From assembly GCF_947495925.1 (NCBI RefSeq), contig NZ_CANMAU010000006.1, positions 304,689 through 368,688 of the forward strand: DNA of 64,000 bases. The letters are read 5' to 3'. Below the pieces are notes generated by a model that worked only from the letters and a program-made list of their open reading frames with translations, was not told where the DNA came from and made no database searches. Position 1 is the stretch's first letter. Each line of letters opens with the position of its first letter. A program made the position numbers and the translations under genes. Shown here one piece after another: positions 17,472 through 26,814 of this stretch. This DNA is from an uncultured Algibacter sp. (GTDB lineage: Bacteria; Bacteroidota; Bacteroidia; Flavobacteriales; Flavobacteriaceae).

Positions 17472-18488
17472 TTATTTCGTAAAACGATGTAATGTAAATG
17501 TCATAGCGCTTAAAAGAAAAAAGGCTCCTATTTGATGGGCTACTCCTAACCAGACAGGTACTTGTAGCAATATCGTAAAAACGCCTAATAGAAATTGTAG
17601 ACCAAGCAAAGCGACTAGGTATTTTATGCCTTTTGATTGTAAGGGAGTTAATTTAAGAGACTTAGATTTGAGATAAATAGCAAGAATAAAACCAACAACA
17701 ACAAACGCAAGCATCCTGTGAACAAATTGAACCCCACTTTTACCTTCAATAAAGTTTTTATAAAGCGGGTTTTGTTCTATATAAACGGTGTGGTGCATAA
17801 ACTTACCATCGCTCATTAAAGGCCAGTGATTATGAATGAAACCTGCATCTAAACCAGCAACAAAGGCGCCGTAGATAATCTGAAGAATTAAAACTACAAG
17901 AGCAAAACGTATAAGGTTTCTAATGGGTTTAATGATTTCTTTTTTATTCGGAAACATTAAATCTAAAGCCACCCAAAAGGTATAAGCAAAGGTTATGAAT
18001 GCGGTAGTTAAATGAGCTGCAAGCCTGTAGTGACTTACATCTGGGTTATCTACTAAACCACTTTTAACCATATACCAACCCAAAAAGCCTTGAAAGGCAC
18101 CTAAACATAAAAGTATAGTAGATTTTTTTATAGTCGATTTTGATAGTTGTTTTTTAATCAAAAAATATAAGAAGGGTAGTAAGAATACCATACCTATAAA
18201 TCTGCCAATAACGCGATGTAACCACTCCCAGAAGTAAATATCTTTAAAATCTTGAAGCGTAAAGCGATTATTTAATTTTTGATATTCGGGGTATTGCTTG
18301 TATAAATCGAAAGCGGCTTCCCACTCAATATTGTTCATGGGAGGAATGGTTCCCGAAATAAGTTTGTAGTTAGAAATGGATAAGCCAGAATGTGTAAGCC
18401 TGGTAATACCACCTAAAACTACCATAATAAAAATAAGAACACACCCAGTTAGAAGCCAATAAATTACATTTTTATTATCCTTTTTCAT
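17472..18488 (-). CDS. ctaA: Heme A synthase (COX15/CtaA family)
   Basis: Oxidises the C8 methyl of heme O to give heme A for cytochrome c oxidase; inner-membrane protein. 338 residues with eight hydrophobic helices. Signature VLGGITRLTHSGLSIS after the first helix, and the conserved heme-ligand histidines in EWLHRVIGR, HYRLAAHLTTAF, QFVHRMLAF and VAHQIGAF. Last gene of a three-gene minus-strand run (CCA-adding enzyme, acetyltransferase, this gene), one base after the acetyltransferase stop. The protoheme farnesyltransferase (ctaB) is not in the window. Confidence 0.93.
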   Translation of the reverse strand: MKKDNKNVIYWLLTGCVLIFIMVVLGGITRLTHSGLSISNYKLISGTIPPMNNIEWEAAFDLYKQYPEYQKLNNRFTLQDFKDIYFWEWLHRVIGRFIGMVFLLPFLYFLIKKQLSKSTIKKSTILLCLGAFQGFLGWYMVKSGLVDNPDVSHYRLAAHLTTAFITFAYTFWVALDLMFPNKKEIIKPIRNLIRFALVVLILQIIYGAFVAGLDAGFIHNHWPLMSDGKFMHHTVYIEQNPLYKNFIEGKSGVQFVHRMLAFVVVGFILAIYLKSKSLKLTPLQSKGIKYLVALLGLQFLLGVFTILLQVPVWLGVAHQIGAFFLLSAMTFTLHRFTK

Positions 18489-18489
18489 T

Positions 18490-18942
18490 TTAATTGAGTT
18501 CCTTTTTAAAGCAAATGCTGTTACTTATATTTTTATACTGACCATAATTTGGAATAATAGTATAATTCATTTTTTTGTAGAATGAAACTGCTTCAGTTTG
18601 TCTTTTTCCAGTTTCGAGAACACAAACATTAAAAGCTTCTTCTTTAGCCCATTTCTCTAATTCTAGTAAGACTTTAGAGGCTATACCTTGACTTCTAAAT
18701 TCGGGATGAGTATACATGCGCTTTATTTCAACCGAATTAGTATCAAAACGCTTGAAAGCTCCACAACCTGCAGCAACATCATTTAAGAAAACTAAAACAA
18801 CATGATTTAGTACATCAATATTATTATATTGATTATAAAAATCATGCTCGGCACCATCCATAACTTTTAAATAACTATTTAGAGAATCTACAAGATTTGT
18901 AAAGTCTGAATTTTCAGAATTTGTTCTTAAAACCTTAATCAT
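18490..18942 (-). CDS. GNAT family N-acetyltransferase
   Basis: 150 residues with the GNAT core: strand VLVFLNDVAAGCGAFKRFD, strand VEIKRMYTHPEFRSQGIASKVLLELEKWA holding the acetyl-CoA loop R-x2-GIA, and CVLETGKRQTEAVSFYKKMNY. The N-terminus MIKVLRTNSENSDFTNLVDSLN is typical of the YjgM-like subgroup. The substrate is unknown. Its ATG directly follows the stop of the CCA-adding enzyme gene, so the genes are translationally linked. Confidence 0.88.
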   Translation of the reverse strand: MIKVLRTNSENSDFTNLVDSLNSYLKVMDGAEHDFYNQYNNIDVLNHVVLVFLNDVAAGCGAFKRFDTNSVEIKRMYTHPEFRSQGIASKVLLELEKWAKEEAFNVCVLETGKRQTEAVSFYKKMNYTIIPNYGQYKNISNSICFKKELN

Positions 18943-20364
18943 TTATTTAGTACTTATTGAAAGACCAAGTTTTTTTCCTTTTTCTATCATTAATTGATAT
19001 GCTGCCTCATGTTCATTTGGAATATCACCTTCTAAAATGGCTTCTTTAATGTATTCTTTTATGAGTCCTATTTCACGTGATGGTTTTAAGTTAAAGGTTT
19101 TCATGATTTCTTCTCCGGAAATTGGAGGTTGAAAGTTTCTAACATGATCGCGTTCTTCAACTTCAATAATTTTATCTCTAACAATTTTGAAATTGTTATG
19201 GTATTTTTTAAACTTTCTGGGGTTTTTAGTTGTGATATCTGCCTCACAAAGAGTCATTAAATCTTCAACGTGATTGCCAGCATCAAAAACTAAGCGACGA
19301 ACAGCAGAATCAGTAACTAAATCTTGAGCTAAAACAATTGGTCTTGAACTCATTAATACCATTTTTTGAACAAATTTCATTTTGTCATTTAATGGCATTT
19401 TTAACCTTTTAAATAATCTATATACCATTTTAGAACCCTCAAATTCATGAGCGTGGAATGTCCACCCTATTTTTTTGTTGAATTTTTTTGTAGGTGCTTT
19501 TCCAATATCATGCAGTAATGCTGCCCATCTAAGCCAAAGATCAGTGGTGTGTTTTGAGATATTGTCGACGACTTCAAGTGTGTGATAAAAATTATCTTTA
19601 TGACGCTGTCCCTCAACTTCATCAATCCCTTTCAAAGCTATAAGCTCAGGCAGTATATATTCTAATAACCCTGTTTTCTCTAGTAAAAGGAAGCCTATAG
19701 AAGGGGTATTGCTTTCTAAAATTTTATTTATTTCTGTAACAACACGCTCCTTAGAAATTATTTTAATACGATGACTATTTTTAGTTATTGATTTTAAGGA
19801 AGCCTCTTCTATTATAAAGTTTAATTGTGTTGCAAATCGTATGGCACGTAACATGCGTAAAGGGTCATCGCTATAGGTGATATCTGGATTTAATGGTGTT
19901 CTTATAATTTTGTTGTTTAAATCTTCAATACCGTTAAAAGGGTCTAACAATTCACCAAAAGACTTCTCGTTTAAGTTCAGAGCGAGTGCGTTAATAGTGA
20001 AATCCCTTCGGTTTTGATCATCTTCTAAAGAACCATTTTCAACCGCAGGGTTTCTACTATCTTCCGTATACGACTCTTTTCTAGCACCAACAAATTCAAT
20101 TTCAATATCATCATACCTTAACATTGCTGTACCATAGGTTTTGAATATTTGTACTTTAGGAAAGGTTGGTAGGTTTTTTGCAACTTGTTTTGCAAGTTTA
20201 ATGCCATCTCCAATAGCAACGACATCAATATCTTTGGCATCTCCTCTGTTTAAAATATAATCACGCACAAATCCGCCAATAACAAAAGATTCGAGTTGGA
20301 GCTCTTTTCCAGAATCTGAGATGATTTTAAATATAGGATGAGATAATGCTTTTTTATAATTCAT
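18943..20364 (-). CDS. CCA tRNA nucleotidyltransferase with HD domain
   Basis: Adds or repairs the 3' CCA end of tRNAs. 473 residues. Class II nucleotidyltransferase head: [20 protein letters not shown] (27-46) with the metal-binding DID, template motif [11 protein letters not shown], and [16 protein letters not shown]. An HD domain follows: [14 protein letters not shown] with FHAHEF. The arrangement matches the Bacteroidetes CCA-adding/HD proteins. Both tRNA genes in this window lack an encoded CCA, so the enzyme is needed for maturation, not only repair. First gene of the operon with the acetyltransferase and ctaA. Confidence 0.93.
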   Translation of the reverse strand: MNYKKALSHPIFKIISDSGKELQLESFVIGGFVRDYILNRGDAKDIDVVAIGDGIKLAKQVAKNLPTFPKVQIFKTYGTAMLRYDDIEIEFVGARKESYTEDSRNPAVENGSLEDDQNRRDFTINALALNLNEKSFGELLDPFNGIEDLNNKIIRTPLNPDITYSDDPLRMLRAIRFATQLNFIIEEASLKSITKNSHRIKIISKERVVTEINKILESNTPSIGFLLLEKTGLLEYILPELIALKGIDEVEGQRHKDNFYHTLEVVDNISKHTTDLWLRWAALLHDIGKAPTKKFNKKIGWTFHAHEFEGSKMVYRLFKRLKMPLNDKMKFVQKMVLMSSRPIVLAQDLVTDSAVRRLVFDAGNHVEDLMTLCEADITTKNPRKFKKYHNNFKIVRDKIIEVEERDHVRNFQPPISGEEIMKTFNLKPSREIGLIKEYIKEAILEGDIPNEHEAAYQLMIEKGKKLGLSISTK

Positions 20365-20454
20365 TAATGCTAACTAAGGTGTTTTGTACTAATAATTTTT
20401 ATATCATTATTAATTTGAAAATTGATAATATCAAGTAATAAATTTTTAGTGGAG

Positions 20455-20462
20455 CAAATTTA
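20455..20462 (-). promoter_or_regulatory. Candidate -7 box for the CCA-adding enzyme operon
   Basis: Minus-strand TAAATTTG matches TAnnTTTG, about 90 bases before the start codon at 20364. No TTG is seen at the -33 distance. Confidence 0.35.
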
Positions 20463-20553
20463 CAACATAGTCCAGACCTTTAAAAACCCTTGACCTATTT
20501 CTTTAACTGGTTTTAGAGTTGCATAGAGCCAAATAGTTCGTAGGTAGAACCGT

Positions 20554-21483
20554 TTATAAACGATGAATTTTTTGGTTATGTTTTAAGGAAATTGTTAATG
20601 GAGCTTGCTTTAGTAACGCTATAAAGACAGGCCAATTTTTTGCTTTTACTAAACCACTAAAGAAATATTTTATTTGTAAATATGTTAGCAAAAAATAAAA
20701 AGGAACTATACCATAATGCTTTCTAATAACATAAAGTAGAGAAATTTTTAATTCAATTTTTAAATCAACTTTTTGCGGTGTGCTAGCTCCATGAAAATGG
20801 ATAAACCTTCCTTTAGGAACTAAAAAAGCTTCTTTGTTTTTTTTAGCTAACCTCATGCAAATATCAGTTTCTTCATAGTACAGAAAGATATTAGTATCAA
20901 ACCCACCGATTTCATTGAAATCTTGAGCAGAAAAAAACATAAAACTTCCAGCTACAAATTGTCCTTTTTGAGGGGTGTTATAGATTCTTTTTCGTTTGGG
21001 ATACTTACTAGGAGATATAGATTCTAAAATTTTTCTTCCAAATAATTCTCGACCTAAAGATGCAAAATGATCAATCGTTGGTAATAAATCGGAATTCTCC
21101 TTAAATGCTTGAGGGCCGCAAACGCCAACATTTGGGTTGGAATCCATGAAGTTTTTTAAGATGGTTAAGCAATCATTTTCAAATAGAACATCATTATTTA
21201 TAAATGCCAAATATTTACCTTTAGCTTCTCGAACACCAATCATGTTCCCGCTTCCAAAACCAGTATTAATATCACTTCTAATAAGTCGAATGTTTATGGT
21301 TTTGGAAATTGAATCTATATATTTTTTTAGAGTATAGTAGTTTTCTGATTCGGAGCCATTGTCTACGATTAAGTATTGACAAGATATATCTTTAGAGGTG
21401 TATTTTAAAATAGACTCAATACAGTTAATTGTGTAATTCGCGGTATTGTAGTTTATGATTACGACTGAAATATCAAATACCAT
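20554..21483 (-). CDS. Glycosyltransferase family 2, rhamnosyltransferase-like
   Basis: 309 residues, cytoplasmic with a C-terminal amphipathic/membrane segment. GT-A fold signs: ISVVIINYNTANYTINCIES at the N-terminus, IVDNGS, NTGFGSGNMIG, and the metal-binding LAFINNDV (DxD-like NND), then GSFMFF and ETDICMRL. This resembles the rhamnosyl- or galactofuranosyl-transferase GT2 subgroup used in O-antigen and capsule synthesis. The ATG overlaps the stop of the upstream GT2 gene by one base (TAATG), so the two are translationally coupled. Confidence 0.9.
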   Translation of the reverse strand: MVFDISVVIINYNTANYTINCIESILKYTSKDISCQYLIVDNGSESENYYTLKKYIDSISKTINIRLIRSDINTGFGSGNMIGVREAKGKYLAFINNDVLFENDCLTILKNFMDSNPNVGVCGPQAFKENSDLLPTIDHFASLGRELFGRKILESISPSKYPKRKRIYNTPQKGQFVAGSFMFFSAQDFNEIGGFDTNIFLYYEETDICMRLAKKNKEAFLVPKGRFIHFHGASTPQKVDLKIELKISLLYVIRKHYGIVPFYFLLTYLQIKYFFSGLVKAKNWPVFIALLKQAPLTISLKHNQKIHRL

Positions 21484-22283
21484 TACTTAAGATATTGGTT
21501 AATTCCTTTTTCAATAAAGGTTACTTTATTCATCGTAGTTTCATTCTCAATAATTTCATTAATATTGATATGACTTTTATCCTGTTCTTTATGAAATATA
21601 TGATATACCAACCCGCGGTATTTTAATCGTCTTCCTTTTACGCCAATATTTAATAAACGTTGTATCATTTCACTATCATCAATCCCCCAGCCAACAAGGT
21701 TTTCATTAAACCCATTCACTTTAATAAAATCCTCTTTCCAAAAAGACATATTACACCCCCTTAATTTTGAAGACCTAGTGTCTTCTTCCTTATATAAATT
21801 TGATAATAAGGGTATGCGAATGGTTCGTCCTCTCTTTTTTATACCTCTCGATAAAAAATTAAACGTAATTTTTTTGTTGATAAATAATTCTTTCAAATAA
21901 TGTTTTTGAATATTTACTCTACTGCCATATAAAAACGTGTTCTTTTTAGCCATTGCTAAATGATCTTTAACAAAATCTTTATGCATAATAATGTCTCCAT
22001 CTATTTCAATAATATAATCATATTTAGATTTAGCTATGGCTTTATTCATTATTGCAGGTTTCCTGTTTTTATTGTCTTCATGCCAAACATGATGCAATGG
22101 AATAGGGAAGGTTTGTTTAAATTTCTCTATTAAATCTGAGGTCTCTTTTTTTGATCCGTCATCAGCAATAATTACTTCGTCTGGAAAATGTGACTGATTT
22201 TTTATGCTTAATAACAAAAGCTCTAATGCTTCTGGCCAATTATAAGTTGGAGCTACTAAAGAACATTTTGGAAAGGGTTGCAT
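21483..22283 (-). CDS. Glycosyltransferase family 2
   Basis: 266 residues from the ATG at 22283; a TTG seven codons further upstream is in frame but is a poor start. N-terminus CSLVAPTYNWPEALELLLLS, IIADDGS, YIIEIDGDIIMHKDF (DGD metal site), then LRGCNMSFWKEDFIKVNGFNENLVGWGIDDSEM. The last stretch is the C-terminal galactosyltransferase-type motif (WGxDDxE) known from chondroitin-polymerase-like GT2 enzymes. Likely acts in lipopolysaccharide core or surface glycan assembly with its neighbours. Confidence 0.9.
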   Translation of the reverse strand: MQPFPKCSLVAPTYNWPEALELLLLSIKNQSHFPDEVIIADDGSKKETSDLIEKFKQTFPIPLHHVWHEDNKNRKPAIMNKAIAKSKYDYIIEIDGDIIMHKDFVKDHLAMAKKNTFLYGSRVNIQKHYLKELFINKKITFNFLSRGIKKRGRTIRIPLLSNLYKEEDTRSSKLRGCNMSFWKEDFIKVNGFNENLVGWGIDDSEMIQRLLNIGVKGRRLKYRGLVYHIFHKEQDKSHININEIIENETTMNKVTFIEKGINQYLK

Positions 22284-22359
22284 ATACTTGTATTTGTCGT
22301 GCAAATTAATGTATTTTTTATTAAATAATAATTAGTTTAAAAGGTAGTTTTAAATTTTA

Positions 22360-22367
22360 TACTTTTG
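22360..22367 (+). promoter_or_regulatory. Candidate -7 box for the methyltransferase gene
   Basis: TACTTTTG matches TAnnTTTG and ends four bases before the ATG at 22372, so the mRNA would be nearly leaderless. No clear -33 TTG. Confidence 0.35.
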
Positions 22368-22371
22368 AAAA

Positions 22372-23028
22372 ATGAATTACGAAAATAAACCAAAAGGGTA
22401 TTATGATAATGTTCGTCCTGAAATGTTTAAGTTCTTACCAAATGATGCTAAACGTGTTTTAGATGTAGGCTGTAGTAATGGAGCTTTTGCGCAAATTGTT
22501 AAAAAAAAGAATAACACTGAAGTCTGGGGTATAGAATATATGCAGGAACATGGTGAGGATGCTAAAAAAAAGTTAGATAAAGTTTTTATTGGCAAGTGTG
22601 AAGACTTTATTGAGGATTTGCCAAATGCGTATTTTGATGTAATTTATTTTAATGATGTTTTAGAGCATTTGGTGGACCCTTATTGGGTATTAGAAGTTCT
22701 GAAAACAAAATTATCAATAAATGGGGTAGTAATTAGTTCACTTCCTAATGTGAGGTTTTTTAGAACGTTTATGAGGGTATTGATTCAAAAGGACTGGAGG
22801 TATGAGGAATATGGCGTTATGGATAAAACGCATTTAAGGTTTTTTACAAAAAAAAGCATTAGAAGAATGTATGAAGAATTAGGTTTTGAAATATTAACAC
22901 ATGTTGGTATAAATAAGAGTAAATCTTTAAAACCTTATTTGTTTTATTTCTTGACTCTATTTACACAATTAGATATGCAATATCTTCAATTCGCTACTGT
23001 AGCTAAAATTGCAAATGAAAAAAAGTAA
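22372..23028 (+). CDS. Class I SAM-dependent methyltransferase
   Basis: 218 residues. SAM-binding motif I VLDVGCSNGAFAQIVKK (29-45), acidic end of strand 2 WGIEYM, motif YFDVIYFNDVLEHLVDPY, and GVVISSLPNVRFF. This is the Methyltransf_11/23-like set seen in sugar or lipid methyltransferases within surface-polysaccharide loci. The C-terminal hydrophobic stretch PYLFYFLTLFTQLDM may touch the membrane. It overlaps the Kdo-kinase-like gene by 14 bases and is divergent from the GT2 pair, which places it in glycan synthesis. Confidence 0.85.
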   Translation: MNYENKPKGYYDNVRPEMFKFLPNDAKRVLDVGCSNGAFAQIVKKKNNTEVWGIEYMQEHGEDAKKKLDKVFIGKCEDFIEDLPNAYFDVIYFNDVLEHLVDPYWVLEVLKTKLSINGVVISSLPNVRFFRTFMRVLIQKDWRYEEYGVMDKTHLRFFTKKSIRRMYEELGFEILTHVGINKSKSLKPYLFYFLTLFTQLDMQYLQFATVAKIANEKK

Positions 23029-23785
23029 AAGGAAAATTCAAAAGGATTTTAATTCAAATACTGATTTTTTTGATGATATTATCTATAATTTTGATTCAAA
23101 AGGAGAGAATTTTGGAAACCAAGATAGAAATTCATTAAAATTATTTCAGTTAGGAGATAAAACTATAAATGTTAAGTCATTTAGAATTCCAAATATTGTA
23201 AATCAAATCGTTTATAGGTTTTTTCGAAAAAGTAAAGCACAGCGTTCATACGAATATGCTAATAAATTGATAGATTTAAAGGTTAACACTCCGCAACCTA
23301 TTGGCTTTTACGAATTTGAAACTCCTTTGTTATTTAATAAGAGTTTTTATATTAGTGAACAATTAGATTGTGATTTAACTTATAGAGAATTAACAAAAGA
23401 TTTGAATTATCCAAATCATGAAAAAATTCTTAGGGCATTTACACGATTTACCTATCAATTACATGAAAAAGGCATTCTCTTTTTAGATCATTCTCCGGGA
23501 AATACGCTTATTAAAATTAATAACGGGGATTATAAATTTTACTTGGTTGATCTAAACCGAATGGAATTTAGGTCGCTCGATTTCCAAACAAGAATAAAGA
23601 ATTTTGCTCGACTAACCGTTCATAAGTCCATGGTTGATGTAATGAGCGATGAATATGCTAAATGTTCAGGAGAAGATTATGCCAGAATTGTTGAAATAAT
23701 GTGGTCAGAAACTAAATCTTTTCAAGAAAAATTTCACAGAAGGGAAAGATTAAAAAAGAAGTATAAGTTCTGGAAGAAAAATTAG
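23015..23785 (+). CDS. Lipopolysaccharide kinase (Kdo kinase/InaA)-like protein
   Basis: 256 residues from the ATG at 23015; an in-frame TTG two codons earlier is rejected. It has a kinase-like fold: Arg/Lys-rich N-terminal lobe (VKSFRIPNIVNQIVYRFFRKSKAQRS), FYISEQLD hinge, ILFLDHSPGNTLIKI (catalytic D with N five residues on), and FYLVDLNRM (metal-binding D). This fits the Kdo/WaaP family that phosphorylates inner-core Kdo or heptose. Start overlaps the methyltransferase gene by 14 bases; stop overlaps the convergent GT9-GT2 gene by 4 bases. Substrate by context: lipid A-Kdo core. Confidence 0.85.
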   Translation: MKKSKRKIQKDFNSNTDFFDDIIYNFDSKGENFGNQDRNSLKLFQLGDKTINVKSFRIPNIVNQIVYRFFRKSKAQRSYEYANKLIDLKVNTPQPIGFYEFETPLLFNKSFYISEQLDCDLTYRELTKDLNYPNHEKILRAFTRFTYQLHEKGILFLDHSPGNTLIKINNGDYKFYLVDLNRMEFRSLDFQTRIKNFARLTVHKSMVDVMSDEYAKCSGEDYARIVEIMWSETKSFQEKFHRRERLKKKYKFWKKN

Positions 23786-25668
23786 TTTTTATTTATTAGT
23801 CTTTTCAGTTCAACATATCTATAATAAACCCCGTAAGCACTTAATTTACATATAATAAACCCTTCTTTACCATCTAGAATACCTAGTCTAAAAATATAAT
23901 TTAGCAGAAATTTATATGAAGGTCTAAAAATGAAATGAAACGGATTTGGCTTAGTACCTTCATCTAAAAGTTCAATAGCCTTAAGTTTTGCATAATGTTC
24001 CATTTTAGATTTGTAATGGTCATAGCTTTCAAAACAGTAATGTGGCATTGTACTTTTTAAAAGTTTACTTTTACCTGAAATTTTCGGTATTTCATGAACA
24101 ATTCTTTCTTCTATATATTTAACAGATTCTTTTTTATAGACGCGATAGGTTGCATCGGTTTGGAATCCGCTAAATCGAATTCTTTTATCTTTAAAATAAT
24201 ATAAACGCTTAACTAAGAATGCATCATAATCTGTTGAATCATTAATTTCAGATATAATTTCGCTTCTTAAATCTTTAGGAATACGCTCGTCGGCATCAAT
24301 AAAAACAATCCACTCATTTTTAGCTTTTTCAATGGCAAAGTTCCTTTGATCAGCAAAATTTTTAAACGGCCTGCAAATGGTTTCTACATGATCGAATTGT
24401 TTTAATTTTTCCAAAGTGCCATCGGTACTGAAGGAGTCCACTGCAATTATTTCATCTGCAAAGCTTAAATCGTTTATAACTTTTTCGATATGCTTTACTT
24501 CGTTAAAAGTGATTATTAAAGCAGATATTTTGGCAGTTTGCCTCGAATTTGTTTTTGATAAAAGGGTCTCATTTTTATCAAGATTCGAGATACCTTTTTG
24601 TGTGACCTTTCCAATAGAGGTGTTTTTTAAAAAGTCAACTAATTTATCTTTAAAAAATGCAGGTTTAAATTTCTTGTAAAGATTTAAAGACTCTTCTTTA
24701 TATGTTTTTTCTGGTTCTGTATAAATTTCAGGTTTGTAGTCTCTTAAATGTACACTCACGTTGTTTTTATTTTCAAATAAATTCCAAGTTGCTTTGTCTA
24801 TCCATGGAGAGAAAATGGAAAACGTTTTTACATGTAATGCTTTTGCCATATTTGCAGCCCCCCCCTCGTTTCCGATAAGGGCAGTGCAATGCTGAATAAT
24901 TCCTAGAAATTCCCTAAGGCTATTTCCAAATACATTCATTAAAATATTCTTCTTCGTATTTGGGTTACATAAATTGTAAATAGCAAAAGCTTCTTCCTTT
25001 TGTTTAGGCAAATAATTAAAAAGAATTTGACAGTCAGGCTCCTCTGAAGCAACTATGTCAATCACAGATGCCATATATTCAAAAGGGTAGGTCTTATTTT
25101 TACTACTACCTAGAACACTAATCATGAAGAGTGGTCTTAAGAGATCAATATTCTGGTTGAGTAAATAGTTTTTGCCTTTTAATAATTCTTCTTTAGTTAA
25201 ATATATTTTAGGGCTAATATTGTCCGCTTTTATATCTAATGGTTTTAATAAATCTAATCTATGATGGATAGCTAAATTATCTGTGCTACTATGTTGTTCG
25301 AGCCTTTTTACATTGTGGTGGTATAAAAAAGTAGAGTATGATTTATAATACGATATTTTTGTTTTTGCTTTAGAAAAAGAACAAATTAAAAAACTAGTAA
25401 GTTTTGAATAAACATCTATAACCACGTCATAGTTATTACGCCTTACTTTTAGAGCCAATTTTAAAAGCGCCCTTTTACTTTCATCTTCCTTTTTAGTGTA
25501 AAAAACGTAGTTATCAATAAAAGGGTTGTTTTGTACAACAGGGAAAGTATGCTCATTGATTAAATAATCTAATTGAGCACTAGGGTATTTTTGGCGAAGT
25601 GCTTCAAACAGTATACTGCTTGTAAGCACATCACCAATCATTTTTTGTTGTATAACAAGTATTTTCAT
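23782..25668 (-). CDS. Fused glycosyltransferase: GT9 (heptosyltransferase-like) plus GT2
   Basis: 628 residues holding two enzymes. Residues 1-345 form a GT9 heptosyltransferase-like unit: KILVIQQKMIGDVLTSSILFEALRQKYP, MISVLGSSKNKTYP, and the nucleotide-sugar site LIGNEGGAANMAKALHV. After a Ser/Asn/Lys linker (about 350-378), residues 379-628 form a GT2 unit of the WaaE/KdtX type: ISALIITFNEVKHIEKVI, IIAVDSFSTDGT, ADQRNFAIEKAKNEWIVFIDADERI, and a C-terminal basic region FRPSYKFLLNYIF. The two activities are usually separate genes in lipooligosaccharide loci. The ATG directly follows the dapD stop. There is no sign of frameshift at the junction. Confidence 0.9.
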   Translation of the reverse strand: MKILVIQQKMIGDVLTSSILFEALRQKYPSAQLDYLINEHTFPVVQNNPFIDNYVFYTKKEDESKRALLKLALKVRRNNYDVVIDVYSKLTSFLICSFSKAKTKISYYKSYSTFLYHHNVKRLEQHSSTDNLAIHHRLDLLKPLDIKADNISPKIYLTKEELLKGKNYLLNQNIDLLRPLFMISVLGSSKNKTYPFEYMASVIDIVASEEPDCQILFNYLPKQKEEAFAIYNLCNPNTKKNILMNVFGNSLREFLGIIQHCTALIGNEGGAANMAKALHVKTFSIFSPWIDKATWNLFENKNNVSVHLRDYKPEIYTEPEKTYKEESLNLYKKFKPAFFKDKLVDFLKNTSIGKVTQKGISNLDKNETLLSKTNSRQTAKISALIITFNEVKHIEKVINDLSFADEIIAVDSFSTDGTLEKLKQFDHVETICRPFKNFADQRNFAIEKAKNEWIVFIDADERIPKDLRSEIISEINDSTDYDAFLVKRLYYFKDKRIRFSGFQTDATYRVYKKESVKYIEERIVHEIPKISGKSKLLKSTMPHYCFESYDHYKSKMEHYAKLKAIELLDEGTKPNPFHFIFRPSYKFLLNYIFRLGILDGKEGFIICKLSAYGVYYRYVELKRLINKN

Positions 25669-26484
25669 CTAAACAGCAACATCATGCTCGCGAAGCGCAT
25701 CATTAAGTGACGTTTTTTTGTTTGTGCTTTCTTTACGTTTACCAATAATTAAAGCACAAGGAACGTTGTAACTCCCTGAAGGGAATTCCTTAGCATAGCT
25801 TCCAGGAATAACTACTGAACGAGCAGGAACAACACCTCTATATTCAACTGGTTCATCACCAGTAACATCAATAATTTTAGTGCTCATTGTTAAAACTACA
25901 CCTGCTCCTAATACAGCTTCAGTTTCAACGTGTACACCTTCAACTACAATACATCTACTTCCAATAAAAGCATTATCTTCAATAATTACTGGCGCGGCTT
26001 GTAATGGTTCTAATACTCCTCCAATACCAACACCACCAGATAAATGTACATTTTTACCAATTTGGGCACAACTTCCAACTGTTGCCCAAGTATCAACCAT
26101 AGTTCCCTCAGAAACGTATGCCCCAATATTTACATAACTAGGCATTAAAATTGTTCCACTGGAAATGTAGGCACCATGTCTAGCAACAGCGTGAGGAACG
26201 ACTCTGATCCCTTTTTTTGCATATCCTGTTTTTAATGGAATTTTATCGTGAAATTCTAATGGTCCACATTCAATAGTCTCCATTTTTTGGATTGGGAAAT
26301 ATAAAACGACAGCTTTTTTCACCCATTCGTTAACTTGCCATCCACCTTCAATAGGTTCAGCAACTCTTAATTCACCTTTGTCTAATAAGTCTATTACATT
26401 TCTTATGGCGGAAGTTGTTGTTTCTTCCGTTAGTAAAGCTCTGTTATCCCAAGCCTTTTCTATGATTTGTTGTAGTTCAGTCAT
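25669..26484 (-). CDS. dapD: 2,3,4,5-tetrahydropyridine-2,6-dicarboxylate N-succinyltransferase
   Basis: Trimeric left-handed beta-helix acyltransferase of the succinylase branch of lysine/diaminopimelate synthesis. 271 residues, normal length. It starts MTELQQIIEKAWDNRA and has hexapeptide repeats over about 100-220 (VVPHAVARHGAYI, NIGAYVSEGTMVDTWATVGSCAQIGKNVHLSGGVGIGG). The signature LEPLQAAPVIIEDNAFIGSR is diagnostic. It supplies diaminopimelate for peptidoglycan as well as lysine for lysA. It shares a transcript with the downstream GT9-GT2 gene (stop and start codons adjoin). Confidence 0.97.
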   Translation of the reverse strand: MTELQQIIEKAWDNRALLTEETTTSAIRNVIDLLDKGELRVAEPIEGGWQVNEWVKKAVVLYFPIQKMETIECGPLEFHDKIPLKTGYAKKGIRVVPHAVARHGAYISSGTILMPSYVNIGAYVSEGTMVDTWATVGSCAQIGKNVHLSGGVGIGGVLEPLQAAPVIIEDNAFIGSRCIVVEGVHVETEAVLGAGVVLTMSTKIIDVTGDEPVEYRGVVPARSVVIPGSYAKEFPSGSYNVPCALIIGKRKESTNKKTSLNDALREHDVAV

Positions 26485-26512
26485 TGATATTTAAATTTTG
26501 AGCAAATATACT

Positions 26513-26520
26513 AGCAATCA
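26513..26520 (-). promoter_or_regulatory. Candidate -7 box for dapD
   Basis: Minus-strand TATATTTG matches TAnnTTTG, 29 bases before the dapD ATG. A -33 TTG at correct spacing is not seen. Confidence 0.4.
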
Positions 26521-26756
26521 TTTAAAAAGAAGATGAAATAGACATAATTATAATTCAGTTTTAGTAAGAATCTTCTAATATTTCAATTGCTTTTTGTAGA
26601 TTAAATATTGTCTTTAAACCACGATATAAAAATTGCATGTGGGCAAAACAAATGAATATATGTATTTTGTCGGTTAAAATCAACGTTTAAACTATTCGTC
26701 GATAAAATTTTGTTGCTGCACTACTAAACGAAAATTCATGAGGTACAACTAGTTTT

Positions 26757-26789
26757 TTGTGCTTGAGAAGAGCTGTGTTTCTATCTTTG
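26757..26789 (+). promoter_or_regulatory. Promoter of the small secreted protein gene at 26815
   Basis: TTG (26757-26759) and TATCTTTG (26782-26789) separated by 22 bases fit the two-part Bacteroidetes promoter. The rest of the 330-base gap 26485-26814 shows only the dapD -7 box; I see no RNA gene or repeat in it. Confidence 0.55.
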
Positions 26790-26814
26790 AACTATCAAAC
26801 TAAGAAATAAACGA

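Noticed and set aside
20550..20561. CGTTTATAAACG palindrome at the end of the GT2 gene
   Set aside because: Overlaps coding sequence and stop codon, has no T-run and no promoter near it.
22284..22304. TTG start adding seven residues to the GT2 gene
   Set aside because: The ATG at 22283 begins right before the conserved GT2 strand, and TTG starts are not needed. The same reasoning was used at 23009, 28309, 29617 and 52416 (TTG) and 43132 (GTG).
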